Origin: Candidatus Neomicrothrix sp. UBA2131
GTDB taxonomy: Bacteria; Actinomycetota; Acidimicrobiia; Acidimicrobiales; MedAcidi-G1
Direction of reading: 5' to 3'
Length of the DNA stretch: 35,326 nucleotides
Assembly (NCBI GenBank): GCA_002329075.1
Contig: DCXR01000040.1
Location: 1-35,326, forward strand
A program made the position numbers and the translations under genes. The notes beneath the pieces are model-generated. The model saw only the letters and a program-made list of their open reading frames with translations. It made no database searches and had not been told where the DNA came from. Of the stretch, positions 13,652 through 21,338 are shown piece after piece (within the stretch, counting starts at the first letter, position 1; each line of letters opens with the position of its first letter).

Positions 13652-15379
13652 TCAGCCTCCGGTTTCGTCGAGGATCTCGTCCAACTTGAGGATGTCGTCC
13701 TCCCGGATCACCCCGATGAACGATGCATCGGCGTCTGTCACTGCCAGGACGTCGACATCAGTGTCGCCCATGGTGCCGATGGCGTCACGCAACGTCCACG
13801 AAGGTTTCGCCGCCGGCAGGTCGGTGCGGAGCACCGAGCCCACGGTGGTGTCGTCCCATTCGGAGCGGTCGATCTCGGAGAGTTCCGTGAGGCTGATCAT
13901 CCCGAGGTAGGTGCCGCCGTCGACAACTGCCACGGACCGTTCGCGACGGCCGAGCACGTGGAGGAACACGAACTCGGAGAGGGTCGCGTCGGGGGGCACG
14001 GTCAGCACCTCAGTCGCCATTGCCGCTGTGACCGGAAGGGTGAAGCGCCGCTCGAGGTGGCCCAGTCGAACATGCTGCTGGTGTTCGGCCACCGAGGAGG
14101 AGCCGGCCACGAGCTGGCTGACGGCAGCTGCGATGAGGGCGGGAACCACGAAGGCACCACCCGTCGACTCGGCGACGAACATGACCGCCGAGATGGGTGC
14201 GCGGTATCCGGCGCCGAGGAAGGCGGCCAGTCCGAGGATCGGGTAGAGGCCGGGGCGGTCGGCATTGACCACCTGTCCGACGAAGGCGCCCAGGATCACG
14301 CCTTGGACGGCGAGTGGGATGAAGAGCCCGCCGACCCCTCCTGCGCCGAGGGTCACGATGGTGGCGGCGATCCGGAGGCCGAACAGCAGGGCGATGAGGC
14401 CCAACCCGTGCTCGGGGGCAACCACCCATTCCATAGCCCTGAATCCCGGGCCGATCGTGAGGGGTGAGTCGAAGGCGATGTCGGCACCGACCGCCAGGCC
14501 GGCCAGGAGCGAGGCTCCGACGAAGAGGCGGAGGATGAGCCTGGTCTCGCGTGCACGGCTCTTCGCCTGGCGGACCAGCCAGGCCATGAACCGCCCGCCG
14601 AGGCCGGCCAGGACGCCCAGCAGGACGGCGCCCATGATGTCGTTGATCTCGACTCCGGAGAACAGGGCGCTCAACTGGTCTCGCGCGATCCAGACGAGAC
14701 CGTCGTCGAGGTTGAGCCCCAGTCGGCTCTCGGGATCGTTGAGGAACGGGATCACCGAGTCGGGGCCGACGATATTGATGTAGGTGACATAGCTTGTGGC
14801 CGCGGCCAGCAGCGAGGGAATCAGGGCACGCCGGGTTACATCGTCCCGATAAGGAGCCTCGAGGGCGAACAGGACGCCGGTGGCCGGCGCCTTGAAGACG
14901 GCGGCGATCCCCGCGGCAGCTCCGGCCGTGAGGAGGATCCGGACGTCCTCGCGTCGAAGCCACCGCCGGAAGCGCTCGTGGACGGCCAACCCGGCCGTTG
15001 ATCCCGCATAGATGGAGGGACCCTCCAGGCCGAGAGCGCCTCCGAAGCCGATGGTGGCGACCCCGGCCAGCAACTTGGCAGGCAGGTCGCGCAGCGGCAG
15101 GCGCGGACTGCGCTCGTGGTAGACGCGGATGAACTCGTCGGAGGTGGCGGGGTTCGCACGACGCCCGATCCAGTGGAGGAGGAGGGCGGTGAGCACGAGC
15201 CCGATGGCGGGGGCCGCGGCGATCTGGTAGAGGGGTCTGTGCATGATCCGTTCGAGGAAGACGCCTTGCGCCAGGTACTCGAAGCTGGCGATCAGCAGGG
15301 CGACCAGTGCGCCGGTGGCGATCGAGAGGGCCAGCACAGGGGTGTCGCCCCGGGTGGCAATGGTGCGTAGGCGACTCAC
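13652..15379 (-). CDS. CLC-family chloride transporter/channel with C-terminal CBS pair
   Basis: A 575-residue polytopic protein moving chloride or similar anions across the membrane. GLEGPSIYAGS at 117-127 is the selectivity-filter motif with the gating Glu119. GGLFIP at 350-355 is the second filter motif, and GAGYRAPISAVMFVAE near 389-404 is also typical. Two CBS domains fill about 450-575. The N-terminal G-S-G-I-P motif is not recognisable. In FALEAPYRDD the residue corresponding to the internal proton-transfer Glu of the E. coli antiporter appears to be Ala175, hinting at channel-like or uncoupled behaviour. The GTG at 15379 is chosen for its ribosome site AGGAAGGA; the open frame runs to 16807 but that stretch is a shadow of glcD. 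It is divergent from glcD. Confidence 0.87.
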   Translation of the reverse strand: MSRLRTIATRGDTPVLALSIATGALVALLIASFEYLAQGVFLERIMHRPLYQIAAAPAIGLVLTALLLHWIGRRANPATSDEFIRVYHERSPRLPLRDLPAKLLAGVATIGFGGALGLEGPSIYAGSTAGLAVHERFRRWLRREDVRILLTAGAAAGIAAVFKAPATGVLFALEAPYRDDVTRRALIPSLLAAATSYVTYINIVGPDSVIPFLNDPESRLGLNLDDGLVWIARDQLSALFSGVEINDIMGAVLLGVLAGLGGRFMAWLVRQAKSRARETRLILRLFVGASLLAGLAVGADIAFDSPLTIGPGFRAMEWVVAPEHGLGLIALLFGLRIAATIVTLGAGGVGGLFIPLAVQGVILGAFVGQVVNADRPGLYPILGLAAFLGAGYRAPISAVMFVAESTGGAFVVPALIAAAVSQLVAGSSSVAEHQQHVRLGHLERRFTLPVTAAMATEVLTVPPDATLSEFVFLHVLGRRERSVAVVDGGTYLGMISLTELSEIDRSEWDDTTVGSVLRTDLPAAKPSWTLRDAIGTMGDTDVDVLAVTDADASFIGVIREDDILKLDEILDETGG

Positions 15380-15443
15380 GGCGTCCTTCCTACACCCCGT
15401 TGCCCCCTTCGCCGCGGCACAGGTACCGCCAATTCCCGGTATA

Positions 15444-15471
15444 CGAGTTGGTCTGGTTGTGATACAACTCG
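15444..15471. promoter_or_regulatory. Operator-like palindromes over the glcD promoter (FadR/LldR-type site)
   Basis: TTGTGATACAA at 15457-15467 fits the TNGTNNNACNA pattern described for FadR-subfamily GntR regulators such as corynebacterial LldR, which controls lactate use. It sits within a larger palindrome, CGAGTTG (15444-15450) and CAACTCG (15465-15471). TACAAC at 15463-15468, 7 nt before the glcD ATG, could be the -10 box, so a bound repressor would block it. No such regulator gene is in the window. Confidence 0.5.
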
Positions 15472-15475
15472 GGGG

Positions 15476-16930
15476 ATGAGGTGGACTCGACAACGCTCGC
15501 CTGATCTGCTCACTCGTGACCTGGAGGCTGCGATCGGAGCGGACCACGTCGCGGGGGGAGCGAGTGCGCGCCTCCTCTACAGCCGTGACGCATCGATCAT
15601 CAGCAGTGGACGGGCTGGCGCGGTCTGCCTTCCGGGCTCCGTCGAACAGGTGGCAGCCTGCATTCGTATCGCCCAAGCCCACGGACGTTCCTTCGTTCCG
15701 CGCGGGGCGGGTACCGGTCTGGCCGGTGGGGCGGTGCCCTCCGACGGCTCCGTGGTCATCTCGACCACCCGCATGAACCGGATCCTCGAGGTGGACGTCG
15801 AGCGGCGTATCGCCTGGGTGGAGCCCGGCGTCATCAACCTGGAACTCACGCGACACCTGGCGGGGACCGGGCTGCACTTCGCCCCGGATCCCTCCAGCCA
15901 ATCGGCCTGCACCATCGGCGGAAACGTGGGCACCAATGCGGGTGGTCCCCACTGCCTGCTGTACGGCGTGACAAGCGTGCACGTGGCGGCGGTCGAGGTG
16001 GTGCTCCCTGACGGAGATGTCGTCGTACTCGGTGAGGAGGAGGGTGACGCTGTCGGCTACGACCTCCGTGGGGCCTTCGTCGGCGGTGAGGGAACTCTGG
16101 GGATCGCCACGCGGATAGCGGTGCGACTTACGCCCGATCCGCCCGACGTTCGCACCATGCTCCTCGACTTCATGACCATCGAGGAGGCTGCCGACACGGT
16201 CAGCGCGGTGATCGCCGCCGGGATGGTTCCCTCGGCCCTGGAGTTGATGGACCAGCAGGTGGTACAGGCGGTCGAACCCTTCGCCAATGCCGGGTATTCC
16301 CTCGATGCAGCGGCCGTGTTGATCGTCGAACTCGATGGCCTGCCGGCCGGAGTCGCTCAGGAAGCCGAAGCTGTGGAACTGCTCGCCCTCCAAAACGGTG
16401 CCCGGTCGGTGCGCGTCGCCGCCGATGAAGAGGAACGGGCCCGGATCTGGAAGGGGCGGAAGGCGGCCTTCGGGGCAATCGCCACCATCAAGCCGGCCTA
16501 CTACCTCCACGACACCGTGATCCCGAGGACCCGCCTGGCCGAGGTCATCTCCGGCGTGAACGCCATCGCCGAACGCCACGGCCTCATCGGGATGAACGTC
16601 TTCCATGCCGGGGACGGCAACCTGCATCCACTCCTTGTCTTCGACGACCGCGAGCCCGGGATCATGGACCACGTGTACGCAGCCGGCGAGGAGATCGTGC
16701 GGCTCTCCCTCGAGGTCGGCGGTGTCCTGTCCGGGGAACACGGCATCGGCCTGGAGAAGCGTCGCTTCATGCCGCTGCTCTTCTCGCCGGAGGACCTTGC
16801 GGCACAACGGCTCCTGCGCGACGCCTTCGACCCCGAAGGAGTGTCAAATCCCGACAAGGTGCTGCCCGACGGACCGAGTTGTGGAGAGATCCAGGACCTG
16901 CCGGAGGTTCCGGAGGGAACGTGGGTGTGA
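15476..16930 (+). CDS. glcD: Glycolate (or D-lactate) oxidase subunit GlcD, FAD-linked
   Basis: A 484-residue FAD enzyme of the vanillyl-alcohol-oxidase fold that oxidises glycolate to glyoxylate, or a related 2-hydroxyacid. PRGAGTGLAGGA at 75-86 and VGGEGTLGIATR at 202-213 bind FAD. HAGDGNLHP at 377-385 and SGEHGIGLEKR at 419-429 belong to the C-terminal oxidase cap. The length matches GlcD. It heads glcDEF: the next gene starts as GTGA within its stop, and glcF follows with ATGA, so the three subunits are coupled. D-lactate dehydrogenase (FAD) cannot be excluded from sequence. An operator-like palindrome lies just upstream. Confidence 0.88.
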   Translation: MRWTRQRSPDLLTRDLEAAIGADHVAGGASARLLYSRDASIISSGRAGAVCLPGSVEQVAACIRIAQAHGRSFVPRGAGTGLAGGAVPSDGSVVISTTRMNRILEVDVERRIAWVEPGVINLELTRHLAGTGLHFAPDPSSQSACTIGGNVGTNAGGPHCLLYGVTSVHVAAVEVVLPDGDVVVLGEEEGDAVGYDLRGAFVGGEGTLGIATRIAVRLTPDPPDVRTMLLDFMTIEEAADTVSAVIAAGMVPSALELMDQQVVQAVEPFANAGYSLDAAAVLIVELDGLPAGVAQEAEAVELLALQNGARSVRVAADEEERARIWKGRKAAFGAIATIKPAYYLHDTVIPRTRLAEVISGVNAIAERHGLIGMNVFHAGDGNLHPLLVFDDREPGIMDHVYAAGEEIVRLSLEVGGVLSGEHGIGLEKRRFMPLLFSPEDLAAQRLLRDAFDPEGVSNPDKVLPDGPSCGEIQDLPEVPEGTWV

Positions 16931-17814
16931 GTCGACTCGAGGATTTCCGCGAAGAGGTCGGGCCGTCGGGTCCTGTCTGTGTGCGCGGGGGAGGGACGCG
17001 CTGGCTCGTCGGCGGACCTCCGGACGGCGACAGCCGACAGGTTCGGGCGCCCTCGGGGATCGTCGCCTTCGACCCGGCCGAGATGACCGTCGAGGTGGGT
17101 GCGGGAACGCCCCTCGCCGAACTCTCCGGAGCATTGGCCGAGCACCGCCAGGAGGCGGCGCTCGATGGCCCGCCGGGATCGACCGTGGGTGGTGTGCTGG
17201 CGGTCGGACGAAGCAGCCTCCGGCGGATCCGGGTCGGGTCGGTCGGCGATGCCCTGCTCCAGGCAAACTGCGTCGGTGCCGACGGATCCCTCTTCACCGC
17301 AGGTGGTCCGACGGTCAAGAACGTATCGGGCTACGACCTGTGCCGACTCCTTGTCGGGTCGCTCGGAACCCTCGCCCTCCTCGGACAGGTGATCCTGCGG
17401 ACCTGGCCGTCACCGGAGCGAATGCTCTGGATGCAGGGATCGGCTACGCCCGAGGCTGTTCGCCTCCTGTGCTACCGCCCTTCCAGCGTGCTGTGGGACG
17501 GACGACAGGTCAGCGTCTGCCTGGAGGGATACGCCCAGGACGTCGAGGTCGAGGCGGCGGCCCTCGCATCGAACTTCGGGTTCGTGGAGGTGGCGACCGG
17601 CCCGGTCCTGCCGCCACATCGGAGCCGCTGGACGGGCCGACTGCCCGAGGGGGGCCTGCTCGAGGTGGGGACCAGTGTGGTGCACGGTCCGGTCGAGGAA
17701 CCGGCTCCCGAGCCCGGGCCGGGCGTGGCCGCCATCGTCGCCAGGCTCAGGTCGGGGTTCGACCGGGAAGGGCGCCTGAATCCGGGCCGCGACCCGTACA
17801 GGGTTGCTGCATGA
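16927..17814 (+). CDS. glcE: Glycolate oxidase FAD-binding subunit GlcE
   Basis: A 295-residue protein homologous to the FAD-binding half of GlcD but lacking the full cap domain, as in GlcE. CVRGGGTRW lies at 18-26, followed by a DGPPGSTVGGVLA segment and a VKNVSGYDLCRLLVGS segment typical of GlcE (the K-N-V-S-G-Y-D motif). It ends FDREGRLNPGRDPY, which resembles the family's C-terminal F-D-P-x-G-x-L-N-P-G-R. The start is GTG at 16927, overlapping the glcD TGA. It forms the membrane-associated oxidase with GlcD and GlcF, passing electrons toward the respiratory chain. Confidence 0.86.
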   Translation: MSRLEDFREEVGPSGPVCVRGGGTRWLVGGPPDGDSRQVRAPSGIVAFDPAEMTVEVGAGTPLAELSGALAEHRQEAALDGPPGSTVGGVLAVGRSSLRRIRVGSVGDALLQANCVGADGSLFTAGGPTVKNVSGYDLCRLLVGSLGTLALLGQVILRTWPSPERMLWMQGSATPEAVRLLCYRPSSVLWDGRQVSVCLEGYAQDVEVEAAALASNFGFVEVATGPVLPPHRSRWTGRLPEGGLLEVGTSVVHGPVEEPAPEPGPGVAAIVARLRSGFDREGRLNPGRDPYRVAA

Positions 17815-19025
17815 CCGCCTCCTCGTCCCCACCCACCGGGGGCCTCCTCGGCCTCAGCGACGATGCGCTGACATCGTGCGTCTTCTGCGGCCTCTGCCTC
17901 GCACACTGCCCCACCTACCGGGTCACCGGCGACGAACGGCGCTCCCCTCGGGGGCGTATCGCCCTCATGCGTGCCGCCGACGCGGGGACGACCGTCCGCG
18001 ATGCCGAGTGGCACGAGTCGATGGACACCTGCCTCCTCTGCCTCGGATGCCAGGTTGCGTGTCCCTCAGCAGTGCCTTTCAACGAGTTGATGCACGACAC
18101 GCGTGCCGCTGTGGCAGGCGTGCGCGGGGTGCCGCTCTGGCTCCGTCTCGGCTTCGCCGTCCTGGTCCGTCCGCGCCTCCTTCGGGGCACAAGCCGGGTG
18201 CTTGCCCTGTTGCAGCGACTGCGCCTCATTCCCGGACGCTTTCCCCTTCCCCGGCGACTGCCGTTGCGGGACGCCCGCTCCCGAGGGAGGACGGTGGGCG
18301 ATGTGGTCCTGTTCACGGGATGTGTGATGGACGCCTGGCAGCCGGAGGTCCATGCAGCTGTCGAGGAGGTCCTCGAGGCCTGTGGGACGACGGTTCGCCG
18401 ATCCGGCGATGCGGCCGGCTGCTGCGGCGCCATGCACTCCCATGCCGGTCTCGAGGATGCGGCAAGATCACTCGCCGAACGGGTCATGGCGGCGATCCCG
18501 GCGGACGTCCCGGTGCTGGTGGACTCGGCAGGGTGTGGAGCAGCGCTACGCGACTACGGATCCCTCCTCGGGACCCCGGAGGCGGCCGCCTTCTCGGACA
18601 GGGTGCGGGACGTCCATGAATGGCTGGCGGCCGACATCGAGCGGATGCCGGCGGCGACGGTGGGGGAGCGGTCGACCGTCGTGGTCCAGGACCCGTGCCA
18701 CCTCCGCCACGCCCAGGGCAAGCACGCCAGCGTGCGATCAGTGCTCGCTCCCTACGCCGAAACCGTCGAACTCGACGATGACGGCCTGTGCTGTGGTGCC
18801 GGTGGGGCGTTCTCGGTTCTCCAGCCCGGCCTGTCCGCAGCTGTACGCAGTCGCAAGACGGCGTCCATCCGGCGGGCGATGGCCACCACGGATGCCGTGG
18901 TCGTGGTCAGTGCGAATCCGGGATGTGCCATCCACCTTGCAACCGCCGGGCATGTCGTCCGGCACCCGCTGGAGGTGGTCGCAGAACGAATCCGGGGAAC
19001 GCAGGAGGATGCCCATGGCCGGTGA
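17811..19025 (+). CDS. glcF: Glycolate oxidase iron-sulfur subunit GlcF
   Basis: A 404-residue iron-sulfur protein. Two 4Fe-4S binding sets are visible: Cys23, 26, 29 and 33, then Cys74, 77, 80 and 84, each closing with Cys-Pro. Two CCG-type domains follow: FTGCVMDAW, then GCCGAMHSH, and later DPCHLRHAQG with LCCGAGGAFS. This is the standard GlcF architecture, taking electrons from GlcD/GlcE. The ATG at 17811 overlaps the glcE TGA. The 3' end overlaps the next small gene by 11 nt. Confidence 0.9.
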   Translation: MTASSSPPTGGLLGLSDDALTSCVFCGLCLAHCPTYRVTGDERRSPRGRIALMRAADAGTTVRDAEWHESMDTCLLCLGCQVACPSAVPFNELMHDTRAAVAGVRGVPLWLRLGFAVLVRPRLLRGTSRVLALLQRLRLIPGRFPLPRRLPLRDARSRGRTVGDVVLFTGCVMDAWQPEVHAAVEEVLEACGTTVRRSGDAAGCCGAMHSHAGLEDAARSLAERVMAAIPADVPVLVDSAGCGAALRDYGSLLGTPEAAAFSDRVRDVHEWLAADIERMPAATVGERSTVVVQDPCHLRHAQGKHASVRSVLAPYAETVELDDDGLCCGAGGAFSVLQPGLSAAVRSRKTASIRRAMATTDAVVVVSANPGCAIHLATAGHVVRHPLEVVAERIRGTQEDAHGR

Positions 19026-19227
19026 GTTCGACGAGATCCGGGAACGGCTCGAGGGGATCGCCGAGGAGCTGGGCGACCTGGCGATGCTCCGGCTGCGCGA
19101 GTCCATCGACGCCGGCGGCGACGAACTCCCGGTCGACGAGCGCCGCCTGACCCGGGCCCGCCGGGCGGTCGAGAAGGCCGTCGGGCTCCTACGGGAGCCC
19201 GACGACGCCGGGTGGGGCGACGACTAG
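19015..19227 (+). CDS. Small helical protein downstream of glcF, unknown function
   Basis: A 70-residue charged protein predicted to be mainly two alpha helices (FDEIRERLEGIAEELGDLAM and RRLTRARRAVEKAVGLLRE), with an acidic end. I do not recognise the family. Of two ATGs, the second (19015) has GGAGG at a 6-nt spacing while the first sits directly on it, so 19015 is used. It overlaps glcF by 11 nt and is in the same operon; a role with the oxidase is only guilt by association. Its TAG shares the bases CTAG with the stop of the convergent LOG gene. Confidence 0.65.
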   Translation: MAGEFDEIRERLEGIAEELGDLAMLRLRESIDAGGDELPVDERRLTRARRAVEKAVGLLREPDDAGWGDD

Positions 19228-20264
19228 TCGGGTGCGGCGTCGTTGAGGACGTCGATCAGTTGCCGGAGTCGGGCGTGGGAACGGCGGTCGAAGTGGAGGC
19301 GAAGTCGGGGTCGGTCGACCTCGTCGGCGTCCCGGAGTTCGGCCGGGGTCGTGTCGCAGCGCTCGATGTGGCCGTCCACGAGCAGGTCGCCGAACTCGGC
19401 GTCGAGCGCCTCCACCTCCTCGTCACCCACTTCGCGTTCGAGGCGCAGGACGAGTCGTCCCCGCACGTACCGCATGGAGTGGTAGGTCCGGTAGAAGTGT
19501 CGGAGGTGCTCGGCGGCGGCACGGGGGTCGTCGGTGGAGTGGACGAGCGACAGGTCGTGTGGGGAGATCAGGTTCCTCGCCACCAGTTCGCTCCGGATGA
19601 ACTCGGTCCAGTGCGACCAGTAGGTGTCGCCCGGTGGGTCGAGCAGCACGACGGGAGCGAGGTAGGTCTTTCCGGTCTGCATCAGGGTGAGGAGTTCGAA
19701 GGCCTCGTCCATCGTGCCGAAGCCTCCGGGCAGGAGGGCATACCCGTGGGATTCGCGCATGAACGTGACCTTGCGGGTGAAGAAGTACTTGAAGTTGACG
19801 AGCTTCGGATCGTCCAGGATGAATTCGTTGGCCTCGGCCTCGAAGGGGAGCTGGATGTTGATGCCGAAGGAGCGGTCGCGGCCGGCTCCCTCGAGGCCGG
19901 CGGCCATGATCCCGGGCCCCGCCCCGGTCATGACCATCCAGTCGTGTGCGGCCATGGCGGCCCCGAAGCCACGTGCGGCCTCATAGGCGGGGTCCCCCTC
20001 GGCGATGCGGGCGGAACCGAAGACCGTGGCCTTGCGGACGGCCCGGTACGACTCGAAGACCGAGAAGGCGTGGCGGAGTTCCTTGAGGGCGCTGTTGACG
20101 AGTTTCAGGTCGCCTCGGCCGACCTCTTCGCGTGCCAGTCGGACGGCGGAGACGAGCATCTCCGCGATCATGTCCAGGTCGTCCCGGCGTCCCGTCGACT
20201 GCGCCAGATCCTCGATGGCGGTATCGATGGCGTCGTCGCCGGTCCGGTAGTTCCGCAGGGTCAT
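19224..20264 (-). CDS. LOG-family protein (TIGR00730-like, Rossmann fold)
   Basis: A 346-residue protein with the LOG signatures: VFGSARI at 81-87, GAGPGIM at 114-120 and PGGFGTMDE at 179-187, the phosphate- and catalysis-related motif. Family members hydrolyse nucleoside 5'-monophosphates such as cytokinin or AMP-type ribotides to base and ribose phosphate, though many are annotated as lysine decarboxylase-like by mistake. The protein is longer than minimal LOG proteins, with an N-terminal helical extension of about 75 residues and a C-terminal extension. The ATG at 20264 is chosen because TACCCT lies 6 nt upstream; an upstream start at 20309 would pass through that box. It is convergent with the 70-residue gene. 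Confidence 0.82.
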   Translation of the reverse strand: MTLRNYRTGDDAIDTAIEDLAQSTGRRDDLDMIAEMLVSAVRLAREEVGRGDLKLVNSALKELRHAFSVFESYRAVRKATVFGSARIAEGDPAYEAARGFGAAMAAHDWMVMTGAGPGIMAAGLEGAGRDRSFGINIQLPFEAEANEFILDDPKLVNFKYFFTRKVTFMRESHGYALLPGGFGTMDEAFELLTLMQTGKTYLAPVVLLDPPGDTYWSHWTEFIRSELVARNLISPHDLSLVHSTDDPRAAAEHLRHFYRTYHSMRYVRGRLVLRLEREVGDEEVEALDAEFGDLLVDGHIERCDTTPAELRDADEVDRPRLRLHFDRRSHARLRQLIDVLNDAAPD

Positions 20265-20270
20265 GCAGTC

Positions 20271-20276
20271 AGGGTA
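20271..20276 (-). promoter_or_regulatory. Leaderless-type -10 box for the LOG gene
   Basis: TACCCT on the minus strand followed by six bases and the ATG at 20264. It fixes the start at this ATG. Confidence 0.48.
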
Positions 20277-20345
20277 CGGCCCCCGTTCCAGCGGCAGCGT
20301 CCCCCGCAACAGTGGAGCGTGTCGCCCGGCGGGCCGACCCGATGG

Positions 20346-21338
20346 TCAGTTCAGCAGGTTCATCTCCGCGTAGCGGGGTCTGGTGCGGTCGTTGACCAGG
20401 CCCAGGCGCTCCAGGTTCGGAATGGCGTATTGCTTGATCGGGTTGGTCCCGGCGCCCCGTAGGTCGGGATCGGCCTCGTAGCGTTCGGCCATTTCCTTGC
20501 CGGCGGCATCGGTGTCTATTCCCACCTCGCCCATGATGTCGAAGAGGTACTGACCGCTCTGTTCAAGGTTCGCCGGCGACATGAGGAGCCCGATTCCGGC
20601 CAGGGCGAAGTCCTCCAGGGCGATCTGGTCCTGCTCCGAAAGGCCCTCGAGTTCCTCCTTCAGGTAGATGAGGCCGAACGAGACGTGGCGGGCCTCGTCG
20701 CGTTCGGTCAACTCGAGCACCCGCCTCAATACGAGGTCGCCGGTGCTGGCCTTCATCATCTTGAACGCCCCCATGGCCATGCTTTCGGCGATGACCTGCA
20801 TGCCCAGGCACTTCATCTGCCACATCTCGGCGGAGAGGACTGCATTGATCAGGGCCTTGAGTCCCGGCATCATCGGGTAGATCCGGTCGAGGCGTCCGAT
20901 GTATTCGTGGAAGACCTCGATGTGGCGAGCCTCGTCGATCACCTGGGTGGCCGCATAGAGCTTGCCGTCGATGTCGGGAACCACCTCGACCAGTTGGCCG
21001 CAACAGAGCGCAGCGCCCTGCTCGCCATGGAGGAACTGGGAGAGCGTCCAGGCCGAGCGTCGCCGGTTCAGGTCATCACGCTGGGCATCGGACAGGTCCT
21101 TGAAGAAGTCGAAGTGTTCAAGGGGGTCTCCCTCGGGGCCGACCAGCAGCCCGACCTGTGTCGGATCGGTCTCCACGGTCCAGGGAATATCGGTCGAGGC
21201 GTTCCACTGGTCCCGCTTGGCGATCTCATAGAGGTCCCGCAGGGCCTTCACGTTGGACTCGTAGTCGAAGTTCCAGAGGGTGGTGAGGGGGGTGACGATC
21301 TCCTCGAGTGTCGTTGTGTGGACTTTGGCCGCGCTCAT
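20346..21338 (-). CDS. Ferritin-like diiron protein (putative oxygenase/desaturase)
   Basis: A 330-residue, mostly helical protein. It has two E-x-x-H metal motifs, DEARHIEVF at 135-143 and DEARHVSFG at 214-222, plus HGEQGA at 104-109 and a further Glu near 185. Together these could supply the Glu and His ligands of a carboxylate-bridged diiron centre. This is the pattern of ferritin-like oxygenases related to R2, acyl desaturases and AurF. The substrate is unknown. The ATG overlaps the amidohydrolase TGA as ATGA, so they are co-translated and probably act in one pathway, divergent from the luciferase-like enzyme gene. Confidence 0.78.
   Translation of the reverse strand: MSAAKVHTTTLEEIVTPLTTLWNFDYESNVKALRDLYEIAKRDQWNASTDIPWTVETDPTQVGLLVGPEGDPLEHFDFFKDLSDAQRDDLNRRRSAWTLSQFLHGEQGAALCCGQLVEVVPDIDGKLYAATQVIDEARHIEVFHEYIGRLDRIYPMMPGLKALINAVLSAEMWQMKCLGMQVIAESMAMGAFKMMKASTGDLVLRRVLELTERDEARHVSFGLIYLKEELEGLSEQDQIALEDFALAGIGLLMSPANLEQSGQYLFDIMGEVGIDTDAAGKEMAERYEADPDLRGAGTNPIKQYAIPNLERLGLVNDRTRPRYAEMNLLN

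Noticed and set aside
15380..16807. N-terminal extension of the CLC gene to a 1051-residue protein
   Set aside because: The extension is antisense to glcD and is not protein-like; a GTG with a good ribosome site at 15379 gives a normal CLC N-terminus.
16605..17810. Upstream extension of GlcF to 806 residues
   Set aside because: It overlaps glcD and glcE in another frame; the ATG at 17811 gives the standard GlcF start and an ATGA coupling.
19212..20462. 416-codon plus-strand frame opposite the LOG gene
   Set aside because: Antisense shadow: the minus strand carries intact LOG motifs and a promoter.
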